64,000 bases of DNA from Arthrobacter sp. ISL-65 (lineage in GTDB: Bacteria; Actinomycetota; Actinomycetes; Actinomycetales; Micrococcaceae). The stretch's first letter is position 1, and each line of letters starts with the position of its first letter. The DNA lies in NCBI RefSeq assembly GCF_018613795.1, contig NZ_JAGGPN010000030.1, positions 28,627 through 92,626 on the forward strand, given 5' to 3'. Under the pieces are notes generated by a model. The model worked only from the letters and a program-made list of their open reading frames with translations. It had not been told where the DNA came from and ran no database searches. Shown here piece after piece: positions 1 to 9,151 of this stretch. The position numbers and the translations under genes were made by a program.

Positions 1-17
1 TCAACCCCAACCCCTCC

Positions 18-977
18 TCAGATGAGATCGGCAAATCCGGACGCCTGAGGATGGTCCAGCTGGCCCCTTCGCATTCCACGCTCGATCTGGCGAATCGCCC
101 GCTCGAAGCCGTCAGCCAAATCCTTCTTGCCAAACACAACAACGGTCCACCCGGCAGCCTCGAATGCTTTGTCACGCCGCTTATCGCTGAAGATTTGGGG
201 TTCGAGAAGGTGGTGGTCGCCGTCGTACTGTATGGCCAACCGCCGACGCCTGTAGCCGAGGTCGGCAGTCGGGCCGATGGTCTTGTCCTCTCGCAGTGGC
301 ACCTGCAGCTGAGGCTCCGGAAGGCCTGCGTCCTCCATCGCGAGGCGGAGTAGCGACTCGGGCGCAGAATCCGCTCCGACGCGCATCCGCTCGATTGCGG
401 CACGCGCCCGGACCACACCCTGCAGATTCGGATGGCGGGCGACGAGGGAACGCAGTCCCTCAAGCGTGTCGAACGGCTCGGTGCGGTCTTCGAATTCCAC
501 TCTGGGAACGCGAATCAGCTCGTCGCCCATGCAGACCAGCTCGCTTTCCGAAAGCCGTCTCGCCATATCGAGCCAGGTGCGGGACCTGCTGCTGATGCGG
601 ATGCCGTCGACGATTTCGGTCTCGCCTTCCGATGCCAACACCGAGTGCCCAATCACGCCTCTTCGCCGAACCTCCGGTAGGGAATGGGGTTTGCTCAAGT
701 GCAACTCGGTCGAATCTGCCAGCCATGCCGGCAGGATTTGGCTTTGAATCCGGGCCGCCGTGACATGCGAGATCCAGGCGCCGGGCGAAGCCGCAGAAAG
801 TGCCCGGGCCGCCGCCTCAAGCTCGAAGCTCCAGGTCGTCGGGCGGTACAGTTCACGACTTACATGCGCCACGTCGCCCCTGCGCAGTCTGTTAGGTGGA
901 ACGCCGGACGCTTTCGCGGATCCCAGCGTGAACGGGGCAGACACCAGACTGAGGGGAAGATCGGTACGTGTTTGCAT
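18..977 (-). CDS. DUF559-type hypothetical protein
   Basis: A 319-residue protein of unknown function. The C-terminal third resembles the DUF559/Vsr-like endonuclease fold: a strand with YDGDHH, then a basic helix (SDKRRDKAFEAAGW) and a final strand (TVVVFGKKDL). The first 60 or so residues, with RRGDVAHVSRELYRP, resemble the winged-helix start of AbiEi-type proteins, an arrangement common in actinobacterial genomes. No partner toxin gene is visible, although the gene lies at the window edge. It could be an orphan nuclease-like protein; substrate and activity are unknown. The family-level call is from recalled motifs only. Confidence 0.75.
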   Translation of the reverse strand: MQTRTDLPLSLVSAPFTLGSAKASGVPPNRLRRGDVAHVSRELYRPTTWSFELEAAARALSAASPGAWISHVTAARIQSQILPAWLADSTELHLSKPHSLPEVRRRGVIGHSVLASEGETEIVDGIRISSRSRTWLDMARRLSESELVCMGDELIRVPRVEFEDRTEPFDTLEGLRSLVARHPNLQGVVRARAAIERMRVGADSAPESLLRLAMEDAGLPEPQLQVPLREDKTIGPTADLGYRRRRLAIQYDGDHHLLEPQIFSDKRRDKAFEAAGWTVVVFGKKDLADGFERAIRQIERGMRRGQLDHPQASGFADLI

Positions 978-1049
978 ACGGCATTGTTGCTCGAAACCGA
1001 GCCGCCCCGCAGAAGTTATCCACAGGCAGGGTTACGCGCCAGCCACACC

Positions 1050-1259
1050 TGAGGAAGCGTTCGGGTCCACGCGACGAAAAGTGAGGAAGGGTTCGGCCTG
1101 AAGCGACGGAAGCTGAGGAAGCGTTCGGGTCCAAGCGACGAAAAGTGAGGAAGGGTTCGGCTTGAAGCGACGGAAGCTGAGGAAGCGTTCAGCTTGAAGC
1201 GACGGAAGCTGAGGAAGCGTTTGGGTTGAAGCGACGAAAAGTGAGGGGGCGTTTGGCCG
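1050..1259. repeat. 32-bp tandem repeat block, about 6.5 units
   Basis: Six full head-to-tail units of exactly 32 bp begin at 1050, 1082, 1114, 1146, 1178 and 1210, and a partial seventh begins at 1242. Each unit starts with tgaggaagcg or tgaggaaggg and ends in gacgaaaag or gacggaagc. The two unit types partly alternate. The block fills most of the gap between the DUF559 gene and the end of the DUF2306 gene. The period is not a multiple of three, there are no unique spacers, and no convincing coding frame is seen. Confidence 0.95.
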
Positions 1260-1266
1260 TCCGGTT

Positions 1267-1800
1267 TTACTTAGAGCCCGCCGGGGCCTCTGCTGGGGAC
1301 GCAGCCGCCGTAGGCTGGTCCACAGTCCGCAGTGTGCAAAGGCGACGGCCCTCGCCGCGCCGGAGGGAAATGAAGACGACGGCGACGCTGAGCGCCACCA
1401 GCGCGGCAACGTACAGGGCGGTCGGCAGATCCTCGACCAAGAGGCGAGGAATGACACGCCCCGGAGCAGCGACGGCGAAGCCGAACGCCACAGCGATGCC
1501 GATGTAGCTGCCGATCATGTTTCCCCTATGCGCCGGGATGTTCCGGCGCACCGCACTGATCAGCCCAAGGGTGACGGTCACGATGGTGAACGCGGACAGC
1601 CCGTGAAGCCAGCTGAAATGCCCGTCACTGACGATCCAGAAACTGCTGAAGCAGACGTAGTACATGGCCGCGACCCACAGGTGTCCCATGGTGCGGTGGA
1701 TGCGGTCCCGGCGGCGGCGAAGGATCTGAAACGGACCAATAGCGAGGACAAAAAGGGCGGCAATGACGTGGCTGGCAAGCAGTACATTCCAAGGCTCCAT
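1267..1800 (-). CDS. DUF2306 family membrane protein
   Basis: A predicted inner-membrane protein of 177 residues. It has about five hydrophobic segments (near residues 5-23, 42-60, 66-85, 98-115 and 125-145) and a polar Ala/Pro-rich C-terminus. Basic and His residues between the first helices (RRRRDRIHRTMGHLW) match the DUF2306 pattern. No enzymatic activity is established for the family. The gene is divergent from a MerR-type regulator, and the 98-bp gap holds inverted repeats placed like a MerR operator, so this gene is the likely target of that regulator. Confidence 0.75.
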   Translation of the reverse strand: MEPWNVLLASHVIAALFVLAIGPFQILRRRRDRIHRTMGHLWVAAMYYVCFSSFWIVSDGHFSWLHGLSAFTIVTVTLGLISAVRRNIPAHRGNMIGSYIGIAVAFGFAVAAPGRVIPRLLVEDLPTALYVAALVALSVAVVFISLRRGEGRRLCTLRTVDQPTAAASPAEAPAGSK

Positions 1801-1807
1801 GCCTCTA

Positions 1808-1824
1808 GGATAGGAGCACTATCC
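1808..1824. promoter_or_regulatory. Inverted repeat in merR/DUF2306 divergent region
   Basis: GGATAG, a 5-nt spacer, then CTATCC form a perfect 6-bp dyad just before the DUF2306 start codon. The half-site GATAG also appears in the larger dyad at 1840-1864, so both may be sites for the adjacent MerR-type protein. Binding is inferred only. Confidence 0.45.
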
Positions 1825-1837
1825 AGTGGTGTAAATC

Positions 1838-1867
1838 AAGATAGCCAGGGCGGCAGCAGCTATCCAA
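1838..1867 (-). promoter_or_regulatory. Putative MerR-type promoter/operator for DUF2306 gene
   Basis: On the minus strand a -35-like TTGGAT (1862-1867) and a -10-like TATCTT (1838-1843) are separated by 18 bp. A dyad, GATAGC at 1840-1845 and GCTATC at 1859-1864, lies centred in that spacer. A dyad in a long spacer is the usual arrangement at MerR-activated promoters. The call rests on this geometry and on the divergent regulator gene. Confidence 0.5.
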
Positions 1868-1898
1868 GAGGCTGCCATCCGCCGAGGAAGGAGCCAGC

Positions 1899-2522
1899 AT
1901 GCAGCTGAAGGAGCTCAGCGAGCGGACCGGAGTCTCCCCTGCCAGCATCAAGTTTTACCTCCGCGAGAGCCTGTTGCCCGCGGGCCGCTCGATCCACGCC
2001 ACCCGGGCGGAGTATTCAGAGCATCACGTGAGCCGGTTGGAACTGATCCAGGCGCTGCGGCGCGTGGTCGGGCTGAATATTGCCGAGATCGGCTCCCTGC
2101 TCAGAATGGCCGACGGCGGCGCACCTCGCCTTGATCTTTTGGCGGCGGTACAGCGCACAGTGCTGGGCCTCGACGACGTGAGCACGGAGCACGGCGACCT
2201 GCGCACCCCGGCGGGTGACGCCGTCGTGCGTTTCCGGAACTGGCCGGACGTCCCGAGCGACGCCAGAAACGCCCTCAATGCCCAACTGGCCCTGATGGAA
2301 AGCCTCGGCGTACCTGTCACGGCCGAGCTGCTCGACGCCTACAGCCAAGCGGTGGACGCCATTGCCGCAGTGAATATTTCGGCCACAACCGCGCCGGAAG
2401 ACGTCGATCAGCTGATCATGACGGCGGCCGTCGGCATGCATCTGCATGGCCAACTGGTCCTGAAGCTGCTGGCCCTCGCACATGCGAGCCACGCGATTCG
2501 GCGCTACGACAAGGACGCTTAA
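1899..2522 (+). CDS. MerR family transcriptional regulator
   Basis: A 207-residue regulator. The N-terminus (residues 1-70) is a MerR-type winged helix: LKELSERTGVSPASIKFYLR, then a wing region and RLELIQALRRVVGLNIAEIG. The rest (about 75-207) is a helical effector or dimer domain with no recognised metal-binding cysteines, so the inducer is unknown. The ATG at 1899 is preceded by a strong Shine-Dalgarno sequence (gaggaaggag). It is divergent from the DUF2306 gene, and the dyads between them suggest local regulation. The HTH assignment is solid; target and ligand are inferred or unknown. Confidence 0.85.
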   Translation: MQLKELSERTGVSPASIKFYLRESLLPAGRSIHATRAEYSEHHVSRLELIQALRRVVGLNIAEIGSLLRMADGGAPRLDLLAAVQRTVLGLDDVSTEHGDLRTPAGDAVVRFRNWPDVPSDARNALNAQLALMESLGVPVTAELLDAYSQAVDAIAAVNISATTAPEDVDQLIMTAAVGMHLHGQLVLKLLALAHASHAIRRYDKDA

Positions 2523-2525
2523 ACA

Positions 2526-2561
2526 GCGACGCTCCCCCACCCGAAAGTGAGGGAGCATCGC
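2526..2561. terminator. Hairpin after merR-type gene
   Basis: Arms of about 15 nt (2526-2540 and 2547-2561) pair with two mismatches around a ccgaaa loop, 4 bp after the merR-type stop. The two flanking genes converge here, so it may serve both directions. Confidence 0.55.
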
Positions 2562-2572
2562 GTGAAAATCGG

Positions 2573-2628
2573 CAGGACCTGAGGAAGCGACCGGTCGAAC
2601 CCGCAGGACCTGAGGAAGCGTCCGGGGG
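2573..2628. repeat. Two copies of aggacctgaggaagcg repeat
   Basis: Two near-identical units sharing gcaggacctgaggaagcg and a following ccgg, about 30 bp apart, directly precede the ino1 stop on the map. The core ctgaggaagcg matches the start of the 32-bp units at 1050-1259, so this looks like a second member of the same repeat family. Confidence 0.75.
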
Positions 2629-2629
2629 T

Positions 2630-3715
2630 TTAGCGGTCGAGGTCGCCGCGGATGAAAGCCTCGACCTTGTCGCGGGCGAGGTCGTCGTTGAACTGCTCCG
2701 GCGGGGACTTCATGAAGTAGCTCGACGCCGACAGCAGCGGGCCGCCAATGCCGCGGTCCAGCCCGATCTTCGCCGCACGGATCGCGTCGATGATCACACC
2801 GGCGGAGTTCGGCGAGTCCCAGACCTCCAGCTTGTACTCCAAAGACACCGGGGCGTCACCGAAGTTGCGGCCTTCCAGGCGCACGAAGGCCCACTTGCGG
2901 TCATCGAGCCACTGCACGTAATCGGACGGGCCGATGTGGACATCCTTCGCAGCCAGTTCGGCCTCAACGTTGGAGGTCACAGCCTGGGTCTTGGAGATCT
3001 TCTTGGACTCGAGCCGGTCCCGCTCCAGCATGTTCTTGAAGTCCATGTTGCCGCCCACGTTCAGCTGGTACGTGCGGTCCAGCGTCACACCGCGGTCCTC
3101 GAACAACTTGGCCATGACACGGTGCGTGATGGTGGCACCGATCTGGCTCTTGATGTCATCACCCACGATCGGCACACCCGCAGCGGTGAACTTATCAGCC
3201 CACTCCTTGGTGCCCGCGAGGAACACCGGCAGGGCGTTAACGAACGCCACGCCAGCGTCGATCGCGCACTGGGCGTAAAACTCCGCGGCTTCCTGGGACC
3301 CGACCGGCAGGTAGCAGACCATGACATCGGCCCGGGCGTCCTTGAGCGCCTGCACCACGTCGACCGGCTCGGCCGGGGACTGCTCGATGGTCTCCAAGTA
3401 ATACCGGCCCAGGCCATCCAGGGTGTGCCCGCGCTGGACCGTCACACCGCTGGGCGGAACGTCGGCGAGCTTGATGGTGTTGTTTTCGCTGGCCAGGATC
3501 GCGTCGGCCAGGTCAACGCCGACCTTCTTGCCGTCAACATCGAACGCGGCCACGAACTGGACATCGTTGACGTGGTACTTGCCGAACTCCACGTGCATCA
3601 GCCCCGGAATCGTGGCCTGGGGGTCGGCATCCCGGTAGTAATGGACACCCTGGACCAGCGAAGCGGCACAGTTACCCACGCCAACGATTGCTACACGAAT
3701 CGGATTTGAAGACAC
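2630..3715 (-). CDS. ino1: Inositol-1-phosphate synthase
   Basis: Converts glucose 6-phosphate to 1L-myo-inositol 1-phosphate with NAD as internal redox cofactor. This is the first step toward phosphatidylinositol and mycothiol in actinobacteria. The N-terminal Rossmann motif is [16 protein letters not shown], and the long catalytic part includes [10 protein letters not shown] and NVGGNMDF, typical of actinobacterial enzymes. The GTG at 3715 is chosen because AAAGGAG lies just upstream and the protein then starts [11 protein letters not shown] (361 residues). An upstream GTG/ATG frame would add 16 unlikely residues. The gene stands alone and converges with the merR-type gene. Confidence 0.93.
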   Translation of the reverse strand: MSSNPIRVAIVGVGNCAASLVQGVHYYRDADPQATIPGLMHVEFGKYHVNDVQFVAAFDVDGKKVGVDLADAILASENNTIKLADVPPSGVTVQRGHTLDGLGRYYLETIEQSPAEPVDVVQALKDARADVMVCYLPVGSQEAAEFYAQCAIDAGVAFVNALPVFLAGTKEWADKFTAAGVPIVGDDIKSQIGATITHRVMAKLFEDRGVTLDRTYQLNVGGNMDFKNMLERDRLESKKISKTQAVTSNVEAELAAKDVHIGPSDYVQWLDDRKWAFVRLEGRNFGDAPVSLEYKLEVWDSPNSAGVIIDAIRAAKIGLDRGIGGPLLSASSYFMKSPPEQFNDDLARDKVEAFIRGDLDR

Positions 3716-3827
3716 GGAACTCCTTTGAGAACAAACTTCATGTGCCCTGCGCGTCCGTACCATGCTGTACGACGGCGTCTAACGGGCACCGCGCCACGCG
3801 GCGCGCTTATCAGTCTAACCAAACGCT

Positions 3828-3860
3828 GCCGGGGCCGGCTTTGTTCCCGCCGGCCCCGGC
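3828..3860 (-). terminator. Terminator after aldo/keto reductase
   Basis: A perfect 11-bp stem, gccggggccgg at 3828-3838 and ccggccccggc at 3850-3860, lies 21 bp beyond the reductase stop and before ino1. There is no clear U-tract, which is usual for this window. Confidence 0.65.
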
Positions 3861-3881
3861 CGCTTGGTTACGAACACCTGC

Positions 3882-4922
3882 TCAGACCCGCTGCGCCCAA
3901 AGGTTGATGTCGGATTCGACGGCGAACTCATCGATCGCGGTCAGCTCCTCGCCGCTGAACTCAAGGTTGTTGATGGCGGCCAGGCTGTCCTCGAGCTGCC
4001 TGACGCTGGAGGCACCGACGAGAGCGGAGGTTACCGGGGGTCCCTTGGGCTGGTCCCGCAGGATCCAGGCGATGGCCATCTGCGCCAGCGACTGTCCGCG
4101 TCCGGCGGCGATGGCGTTCAGCCCGCGGACCCGGTCCAGTTTGTCCTCCGTCAACGAGGATTCGGACAGGAACCTGGCCTTGGCGGCGCGGGAGTCGGCC
4201 GGGACGCCGTTGAGGTAGCGGTCGGTCAGCATGCCCTGGGCCAGCGGGGAGAACGCGATGGAGCCGGCGCCCACCTGTTCCAGCGCCTCGTAGAGGTTGG
4301 GCGAGCCGTTCTCGGTCCAGCGGTTCAGCATGGAGTAGCTGGGCTGGTGGATGAGCAGCGGGGTGCCGAGCTCCTTCAGGATGCGGGCGGCCTCGAGCGT
4401 CTGCTCCGGAGTATAGGAGGAGATGCCCGCGTACAGGGCCTTGCCGGAGCGCACGGCGTAATCCAGCGCGCCCATGGTCTCCTCCAGCGGCGTCTCCGGG
4501 TCCGGGCGGTGGCTGTAGAAGATGTCCACGTAGTCCAGGCCCATCCGCTGCAGCGACTGGTCCAGGCTGGAGATCAGGTATTTCCGGGAGCCCCATTCGC
4601 CGTACGGGCCGGGCCACATGTAGTAACCGGCCTTGGTGGAGATGACCAGCTCGTCGCGGTAAGGCTTGAAGTCGTCCTGCAGGTGCCGGCCGAAGTTAGT
4701 CTCCGCGGAGCCGTCCGGCGGGCCGTAGTTGTTGGCGAGGTCGAAGTGGTTGACGCCGAGGTCGAAGGCGCGGCGCAGGATGGCGCGTTGTTCGTCGAAG
4801 CGCTTGTCGTCGCCGAAGTTGTGCCACAGGCCCAGCGAGATGGCCGGCAGTTTCAGGCCGCTGCCTCCGACGCGGCGGTACGGCATGGTGTCATAGCGGG
4901 TGTCCGAGGCCACATAAGTCAT
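3882..4922 (-). CDS. Aldo/keto reductase, YghZ-like
   Basis: A 346-residue NADPH-dependent aldo/keto reductase of the YghZ (L-glyceraldehyde 3-phosphate reductase) type. The TIM-barrel features are present: VNHFDLANNYGPPDGSAE with the catalytic Asp/Tyr pair, ISTKAGYYMWPGPYGEWGSR, and SLQRMGLDYVDIFYSHRPD, which carries the conserved His. The region GQSLAQMAIAWIL precedes the cofactor loop. YghZ homologues detoxify methylglyoxal and reduce L-glyceraldehyde 3-phosphate; the substrate here is not proven. It follows the treZ operon by 96 bp, across a terminator-like hairpin, so it is probably transcribed separately. Confidence 0.88.
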   Translation of the reverse strand: MTYVASDTRYDTMPYRRVGGSGLKLPAISLGLWHNFGDDKRFDEQRAILRRAFDLGVNHFDLANNYGPPDGSAETNFGRHLQDDFKPYRDELVISTKAGYYMWPGPYGEWGSRKYLISSLDQSLQRMGLDYVDIFYSHRPDPETPLEETMGALDYAVRSGKALYAGISSYTPEQTLEAARILKELGTPLLIHQPSYSMLNRWTENGSPNLYEALEQVGAGSIAFSPLAQGMLTDRYLNGVPADSRAAKARFLSESSLTEDKLDRVRGLNAIAAGRGQSLAQMAIAWILRDQPKGPPVTSALVGASSVRQLEDSLAAINNLEFSGEELTAIDEFAVESDINLWAQRV

Positions 4923-4959
4923 ATGTTCTATCCTGCCAGCCGCACCAAGGCTGCGGGGC

Positions 4960-4995
4960 TGGCGTCCACCATCCGGTCACCGGCGGTGGACGCCA
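4960..4995 (-). terminator. Terminator of glgX-treY-treZ operon
   Basis: An 11-bp perfect stem, tggcgtccacc at 4960-4970 and ggtggacgcca at 4985-4995, starts 23 bp beyond the treZ stop. The loop contains a smaller ccgg/ccgg pairing. Confidence 0.65.
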
Positions 4996-5018
4996 ACCCT
5001 GGCTAGTGCGGCCGGAGC

Positions 5019-6830
5019 TCAGTCACTGACGACGGCGGCGCTCAGCGGGCCGAGCTCCGCGCGCTCAGCTTCCAGCCGGACGGCGTCGTCGGTGGCCAGC
5101 AGCAGGGCCGTGCCGGCACCTTCCAGGCTCACCGGCTGCTCCGAGAAGTTGAGCAGCACCTGCACGCCGCCGCGCCGGAACCGCAGCCAACGGGCGTCCT
5201 CGTCGAACTCCACCTGCGTGTCCTCAAAGCCCAGCTTGGTGAGGTCCGGCGTGGAGCGGCGCAGCGCAGTGAGCGAACGGTACAGCTCCAGCAGCCGGGC
5301 GTGGTCGCCCTCGGCGGCCTCCGCCCAGTCCAGCTTGGACCGGCGGAATGTCTCGGGATCCTGGGGATCGGGCACGACGGCGGGATCCCACCCCATGCGC
5401 TCGAACTCCTTGATCCGGCCTTCCGCGGTGGCCTTGCCGAGTTCCGGCTCCGGATGGGAGGTGAAGAACTGCCACGGCGTGCTGGCCCCGTACTCCTCGC
5501 CCATGAACAGCATGGGTGTGAAGGGCCCGGTCAGGGTCAGCACCGCGGCGAGCGCCAGGCTCCCGTACGGCAGAGTCTGCGAGAGCCTGTCCCCGGTGGC
5601 ACGGTTGCCGATCTGGTCGTGGTTCTGCGAGCAGACCACCAGGGCGGCCGGGTGGACGGCGCTGAAATTCATCGGCCTGCCATGATGGCGTTCCCGGAAG
5701 CTGGAATAACTGCCGTCGTGGAAGAAACCGTCCCGGAGCACCTTGGCGAGGGAGCCAAGCGAGTCGAAGTCACTGTAGTAGCCCGTGGTCTCACCGGTTA
5801 CGTTGACGTGGACGGCGTGGTGGAAGTCGTCGCTCCACTGCCCTTCCAGCCCGTACCCGTTGACGTCCCGCGGATACAGCAGCCGCGGGTTGTTGAGGTC
5901 GGATTCGGCAATGAGTGTCAGCGGCCGTCCCACCTCGGCGGAGATCTGGCTGGCCAGCGCCCCGAAATCCTCCAGGATGTGGACCGCGCGCTCGTCCTTC
6001 AGGGCGTGGACGGCGTCCAGCCGCAGGCCGTCAACGCGGTAGTCGCGCAGCCACATGGCCAGGTTGTCCAGGATGAACCGGCGCACATGGTCGGAGCCGG
6101 GCCCGTCCAGGTTCACGGAGTCGCCCCACGTGTTGCCCTCGCCCTGCTTGAGGTAGGGCCCGAACCGCGGCAGGTAGTTCCCGCTGGGGCCGAGGTGGTT
6201 ATAGACCACGTCCTGGATCACGCCGAGACCTGCCGCGTGGGCGGCGTCGACGAACCGCTGGTACGCTTCCGGTCCGCCGTACGCCTCGTGGACGGCGAAC
6301 CACTGCACGCCGTCGTAGCCCCAGTTGTGCGTGCCGTTGAACGCGTTCACGGGCAGCAGCTCGATGAAGTCCACGCCCAGGCCGGCGAGGTAGTCCAGCT
6401 TGCCGGCCGCCGCATCCAGCGTCCCTTCGGGCGTGAACGTACCGAGGTGGAGCTCGTAGATCACTGCCCCCTGCAGTTCCCGGCCCTGCCAGCCGTCCTC
6501 CTGCCACGTGTGCGCGGCGGGGTCGAAGGTGCGGGACAGTGCGTGGACGCCGTCGGGCTGGCGCCGCGTCCTGGGGTCCGGCAGCGGGGTTTCGTCGCCG
6601 TCCAAGAGGTACCCGTAGTCGACGTCACCGTCAGCGGGTGCGTCGGCGGCGGTCCACCAGCCCTCGTCCTCTGGTCCGGTGCCGGGCCGGCCCTGCATGG
6701 CGTAGCGCTCCCCGCCAGCCAGCAGCGTCACGGATCCGGCGTCGGGCGCCCAGACGTCGAAGCGCCCGGGACCCCGCACAGGCTTCGCGGCTTCGCGGGG
6801 GTAGGTTGCCTGGCCTGTCTGCGTCATCAC
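5019..6830 (-). CDS. treZ: Malto-oligosyltrehalose trehalohydrolase
   Basis: Releases free trehalose from maltooligosyl-trehalose, the last step of the TreXYZ route. This GH13 enzyme has 603 residues: an N-terminal beta-sandwich (about 20-100), then the barrel with [12 protein letters not shown] (nucleophile Asp), LIAESDLN (acid/base Glu) and QNHDQIGNR (transition-state Asp). A C-terminal beta domain includes [11 protein letters not shown]. The start overlaps the treY stop by 4 bp (ATGA), indicating translational coupling. It is the last gene of the operon and is followed by a hairpin. Confidence 0.95.
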   Translation of the reverse strand: MMTQTGQATYPREAAKPVRGPGRFDVWAPDAGSVTLLAGGERYAMQGRPGTGPEDEGWWTAADAPADGDVDYGYLLDGDETPLPDPRTRRQPDGVHALSRTFDPAAHTWQEDGWQGRELQGAVIYELHLGTFTPEGTLDAAAGKLDYLAGLGVDFIELLPVNAFNGTHNWGYDGVQWFAVHEAYGGPEAYQRFVDAAHAAGLGVIQDVVYNHLGPSGNYLPRFGPYLKQGEGNTWGDSVNLDGPGSDHVRRFILDNLAMWLRDYRVDGLRLDAVHALKDERAVHILEDFGALASQISAEVGRPLTLIAESDLNNPRLLYPRDVNGYGLEGQWSDDFHHAVHVNVTGETTGYYSDFDSLGSLAKVLRDGFFHDGSYSSFRERHHGRPMNFSAVHPAALVVCSQNHDQIGNRATGDRLSQTLPYGSLALAAVLTLTGPFTPMLFMGEEYGASTPWQFFTSHPEPELGKATAEGRIKEFERMGWDPAVVPDPQDPETFRRSKLDWAEAAEGDHARLLELYRSLTALRRSTPDLTKLGFEDTQVEFDEDARWLRFRRGGVQVLLNFSEQPVSLEGAGTALLLATDDAVRLEAERAELGPLSAAVVSD

Positions 6831-9151
6831 TCTTCTCCTGTCTCGGATACCAGCAGCGCCACCGGGTAAGCGCGTAAGATGTCAGTGATCTTCACGGTCC
6901 CCGGTCCGAAGCCGGCGCCGGTCAGTTCGTCCTTCATGGCGGTCTCAAGTTCGACGGCGGTGTCCCGCCATCCGCCCGACCGTTCCAGTCCGTGGGGCAG
7001 CCGGGTTGCGAGGGTCAACGCACCCGGCGCTGCCGGGGTGCCGCGGTGGAACGCGAGCAGGTGCCCAGCGGCCGGGCCGCTGGCCTGGACCGGGCGGTAG
7101 CCGGTGAACAGCTCGGGCCGGTCCCGGCGCAGCCGCAGCGCCCGCGAGGTCACCAGCAACTTGGTCCGCTCGTCTGTAAATGACGGGGGCAGGTCGCCGG
7201 CATCAAGCTGCTCCAGCGCGGCGCGGCGGTCGTTGAAACTGAACGGGCGGCGGTTGTCCGGGTCCGTCAGCGACCGGTCCCAGAACTCCGTGCCCTGGTA
7301 CACGTCCGGGACGCCGGGCATGGTGAGCTGCACAAGCTTGGCTGCGAGGGAATTCGAGGCGCCGTACGGCTCCAGGAGTTCCACGAGCGACTCGACTTCA
7401 GCCCGGACCGCAGGGTTGTCGAACGCGGCATTGACGGCGGCGGCCAGCTGCTCCTCGAACGCAGGGTCCGGATCGGTCCAGTTGGTCGAGTTTCCGGCTT
7501 CGCGCGCGGCCTTCAGCGCGTAGTACTGCAGGCGCTCCCGGCTGGCGGGCCAGGCGCCGGCGATGGCCTGCCACAGCAGCGCGGACAGCGGGCCGTCCGG
7601 CAGCGGAGCCAGCTCGCGCAGCCGGGTCAGGGCTTTCTCCCATTCACCGGCAACCTCGGAGATGACCGAGATCCGCGCCCGGGTGTCCTCGCTGCGTTTG
7701 GTGTCGTGCGTGCTGAGCGTGGTCATGGACAGCGGCAGCTCCGCCTGTCGGCGGGCCATCCTGGCGTGGAACTCGCCGGGCTCCACGGCGAACTCGGTGG
7801 GGTCGGCGCCCACTTCCGTGAGAGAGCCCAGGCGGTTGTAGCGGAAGAACGCGGTGTCCTCCACGCCCTTGGCCATGACCATTCCGGAGGTCTGCTGGAA
7901 GCGCCGGGCAAGTTCCAAGTCGGTGTCCAGCAGCAGCGGCTGCAAAAGCTGGACCGCCTCGTCGAGTTCCGGCCGCCGGCGCGCGGCAAGCTCGCAGGCT
8001 TCCTTCAGGATCTCCGCACCCTCCGGCAGGTACGTGCGGTAGACCGGGAAGGCGGCGATGATTTCGCCGATCGCGTCGGCCGCCGTATCAATCGAAACGC
8101 CGGCGTCATCGGGAACCAGCCGGGCCAGCCGCAGGATCTCCGAGTGGAGGATGCCGTCGGTGATCCGGCGCTTGGTTCCGCGGATCATGTCCTCGTAGTC
8201 GGCGGGGGCGCCGCCGCGCAGCGAGGCATCCAGCCGGTCCAGAGCTGGCTGGCCGCTAGGGTCCACGAGAACCCGGTCGACGTCGGCGAGGGCGTCATAG
8301 CCCGTGGTGCCCTCGCATTCGAAGCTGGCGGGCAGCTGCTCCCCCGGCTCGAGGATCTTTTCGACCAGCAGGTAGGCGCCGCCAGTGGCTTCCCGGAGCA
8401 TCTTCAGGTACCCCTCGGGGTCGGCAAGGCCGTCCGGGTGGTCGATCCGGAGGCCGTCCGCGAGCCCCTCGCGGAACCAGCGCACCACCTCCTGGTGTGC
8501 CTCGTCGAAAACGGTGGGGATCTCCACGCGGACACCGGCGAGCGTGTTCACCGCGAAGAAGCGGCGGTAGTTCAGCTCGTTGTCCGCGCGCCGCCAGCCC
8601 ATCAGTTCGTAGTGCTGCCGGGCGTGGACGTCGCGCGGGGAGTCGCCTTCGTTGTAGCTGCCGTCGGCCAGCGGGAAGCGGTGGTCGTAGTACCGGAGCT
8701 CCCCGTCCTTGATTTCGAGCTGGTCCAAGTCATCGTCGCTGCCGAGGATCGGGAGCCGGATGCGCCCCCCGCCAAGGTCCCAGTCGACGTCGAACGCTTC
8801 CGCGTACCGGGACTGGCGCCCCTCCTTGAGCAGCGACCACCACCAGGGGTTCTGCGCAGGCGTGGCGACGCCAACATGGTTGGGCACGATGTCGATCAGC
8901 ACGCCCATGCCGGCGGCGCGGGCCGCCTTGGAAACGGCGGCCAGGCCCTCCGGGCCGCCGCGCTCGGGGTCGACGGCGGAGGGGTCGGTGACGTCGTACC
9001 CGTGGTCAGAGCCCTGCTCGGCGGTCAGGACCGGAGAGAGGTAGACCCAGTCGACGCCGAGCGAGTGCAGGTACGGCACGGTTTCGGCGGCGTCGAACAG
9101 CGTGAATCCCTGCCTGATCTGAAGCCGGTACGTGGAGATTGGCGTTTTCAT
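6827..9151 (-). CDS. treY: Malto-oligosyltrehalose synthase
   Basis: Intramolecular transglycosylase that converts the reducing-end maltose unit of a maltodextrin into an alpha,alpha-1,1 trehalose unit. At 774 residues it has the usual TreY size. GH13 signatures are [15 protein letters not shown] at the start, [23 protein letters not shown] (nucleophile region), [11 protein letters not shown] (acid/base Glu) and [12 protein letters not shown]. It overlaps glgX upstream and treZ downstream by 4 bp each, so the three are almost certainly made from one transcript in matched amounts. It acts in the cytoplasm on linear glucans released by the debranching enzyme. Confidence 0.95.
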   Translation of the reverse strand: MKTPISTYRLQIRQGFTLFDAAETVPYLHSLGVDWVYLSPVLTAEQGSDHGYDVTDPSAVDPERGGPEGLAAVSKAARAAGMGVLIDIVPNHVGVATPAQNPWWWSLLKEGRQSRYAEAFDVDWDLGGGRIRLPILGSDDDLDQLEIKDGELRYYDHRFPLADGSYNEGDSPRDVHARQHYELMGWRRADNELNYRRFFAVNTLAGVRVEIPTVFDEAHQEVVRWFREGLADGLRIDHPDGLADPEGYLKMLREATGGAYLLVEKILEPGEQLPASFECEGTTGYDALADVDRVLVDPSGQPALDRLDASLRGGAPADYEDMIRGTKRRITDGILHSEILRLARLVPDDAGVSIDTAADAIGEIIAAFPVYRTYLPEGAEILKEACELAARRRPELDEAVQLLQPLLLDTDLELARRFQQTSGMVMAKGVEDTAFFRYNRLGSLTEVGADPTEFAVEPGEFHARMARRQAELPLSMTTLSTHDTKRSEDTRARISVISEVAGEWEKALTRLRELAPLPDGPLSALLWQAIAGAWPASRERLQYYALKAAREAGNSTNWTDPDPAFEEQLAAAVNAAFDNPAVRAEVESLVELLEPYGASNSLAAKLVQLTMPGVPDVYQGTEFWDRSLTDPDNRRPFSFNDRRAALEQLDAGDLPPSFTDERTKLLVTSRALRLRRDRPELFTGYRPVQASGPAAGHLLAFHRGTPAAPGALTLATRLPHGLERSGGWRDTAVELETAMKDELTGAGFGPGTVKITDILRAYPVALLVSETGEE

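Noticed and set aside
1050..1259. CRISPR array at the 32-bp repeats
   Set aside because: Units are contiguous with no unique spacers, and no cas genes are nearby.
1032..1457. 141-codon minus-strand frame through the 32-bp repeats
   Set aside because: It runs across the repeats and the end of the DUF2306 gene in another frame. Its Phe/Leu/Pro repeats reflect the DNA repeat, not protein conservation.
5301..6869. 522-codon open frame antisense to treZ
   Set aside because: The minus-strand TreZ has all catalytic motifs. The plus-strand product is low-complexity and unrelated to known families.
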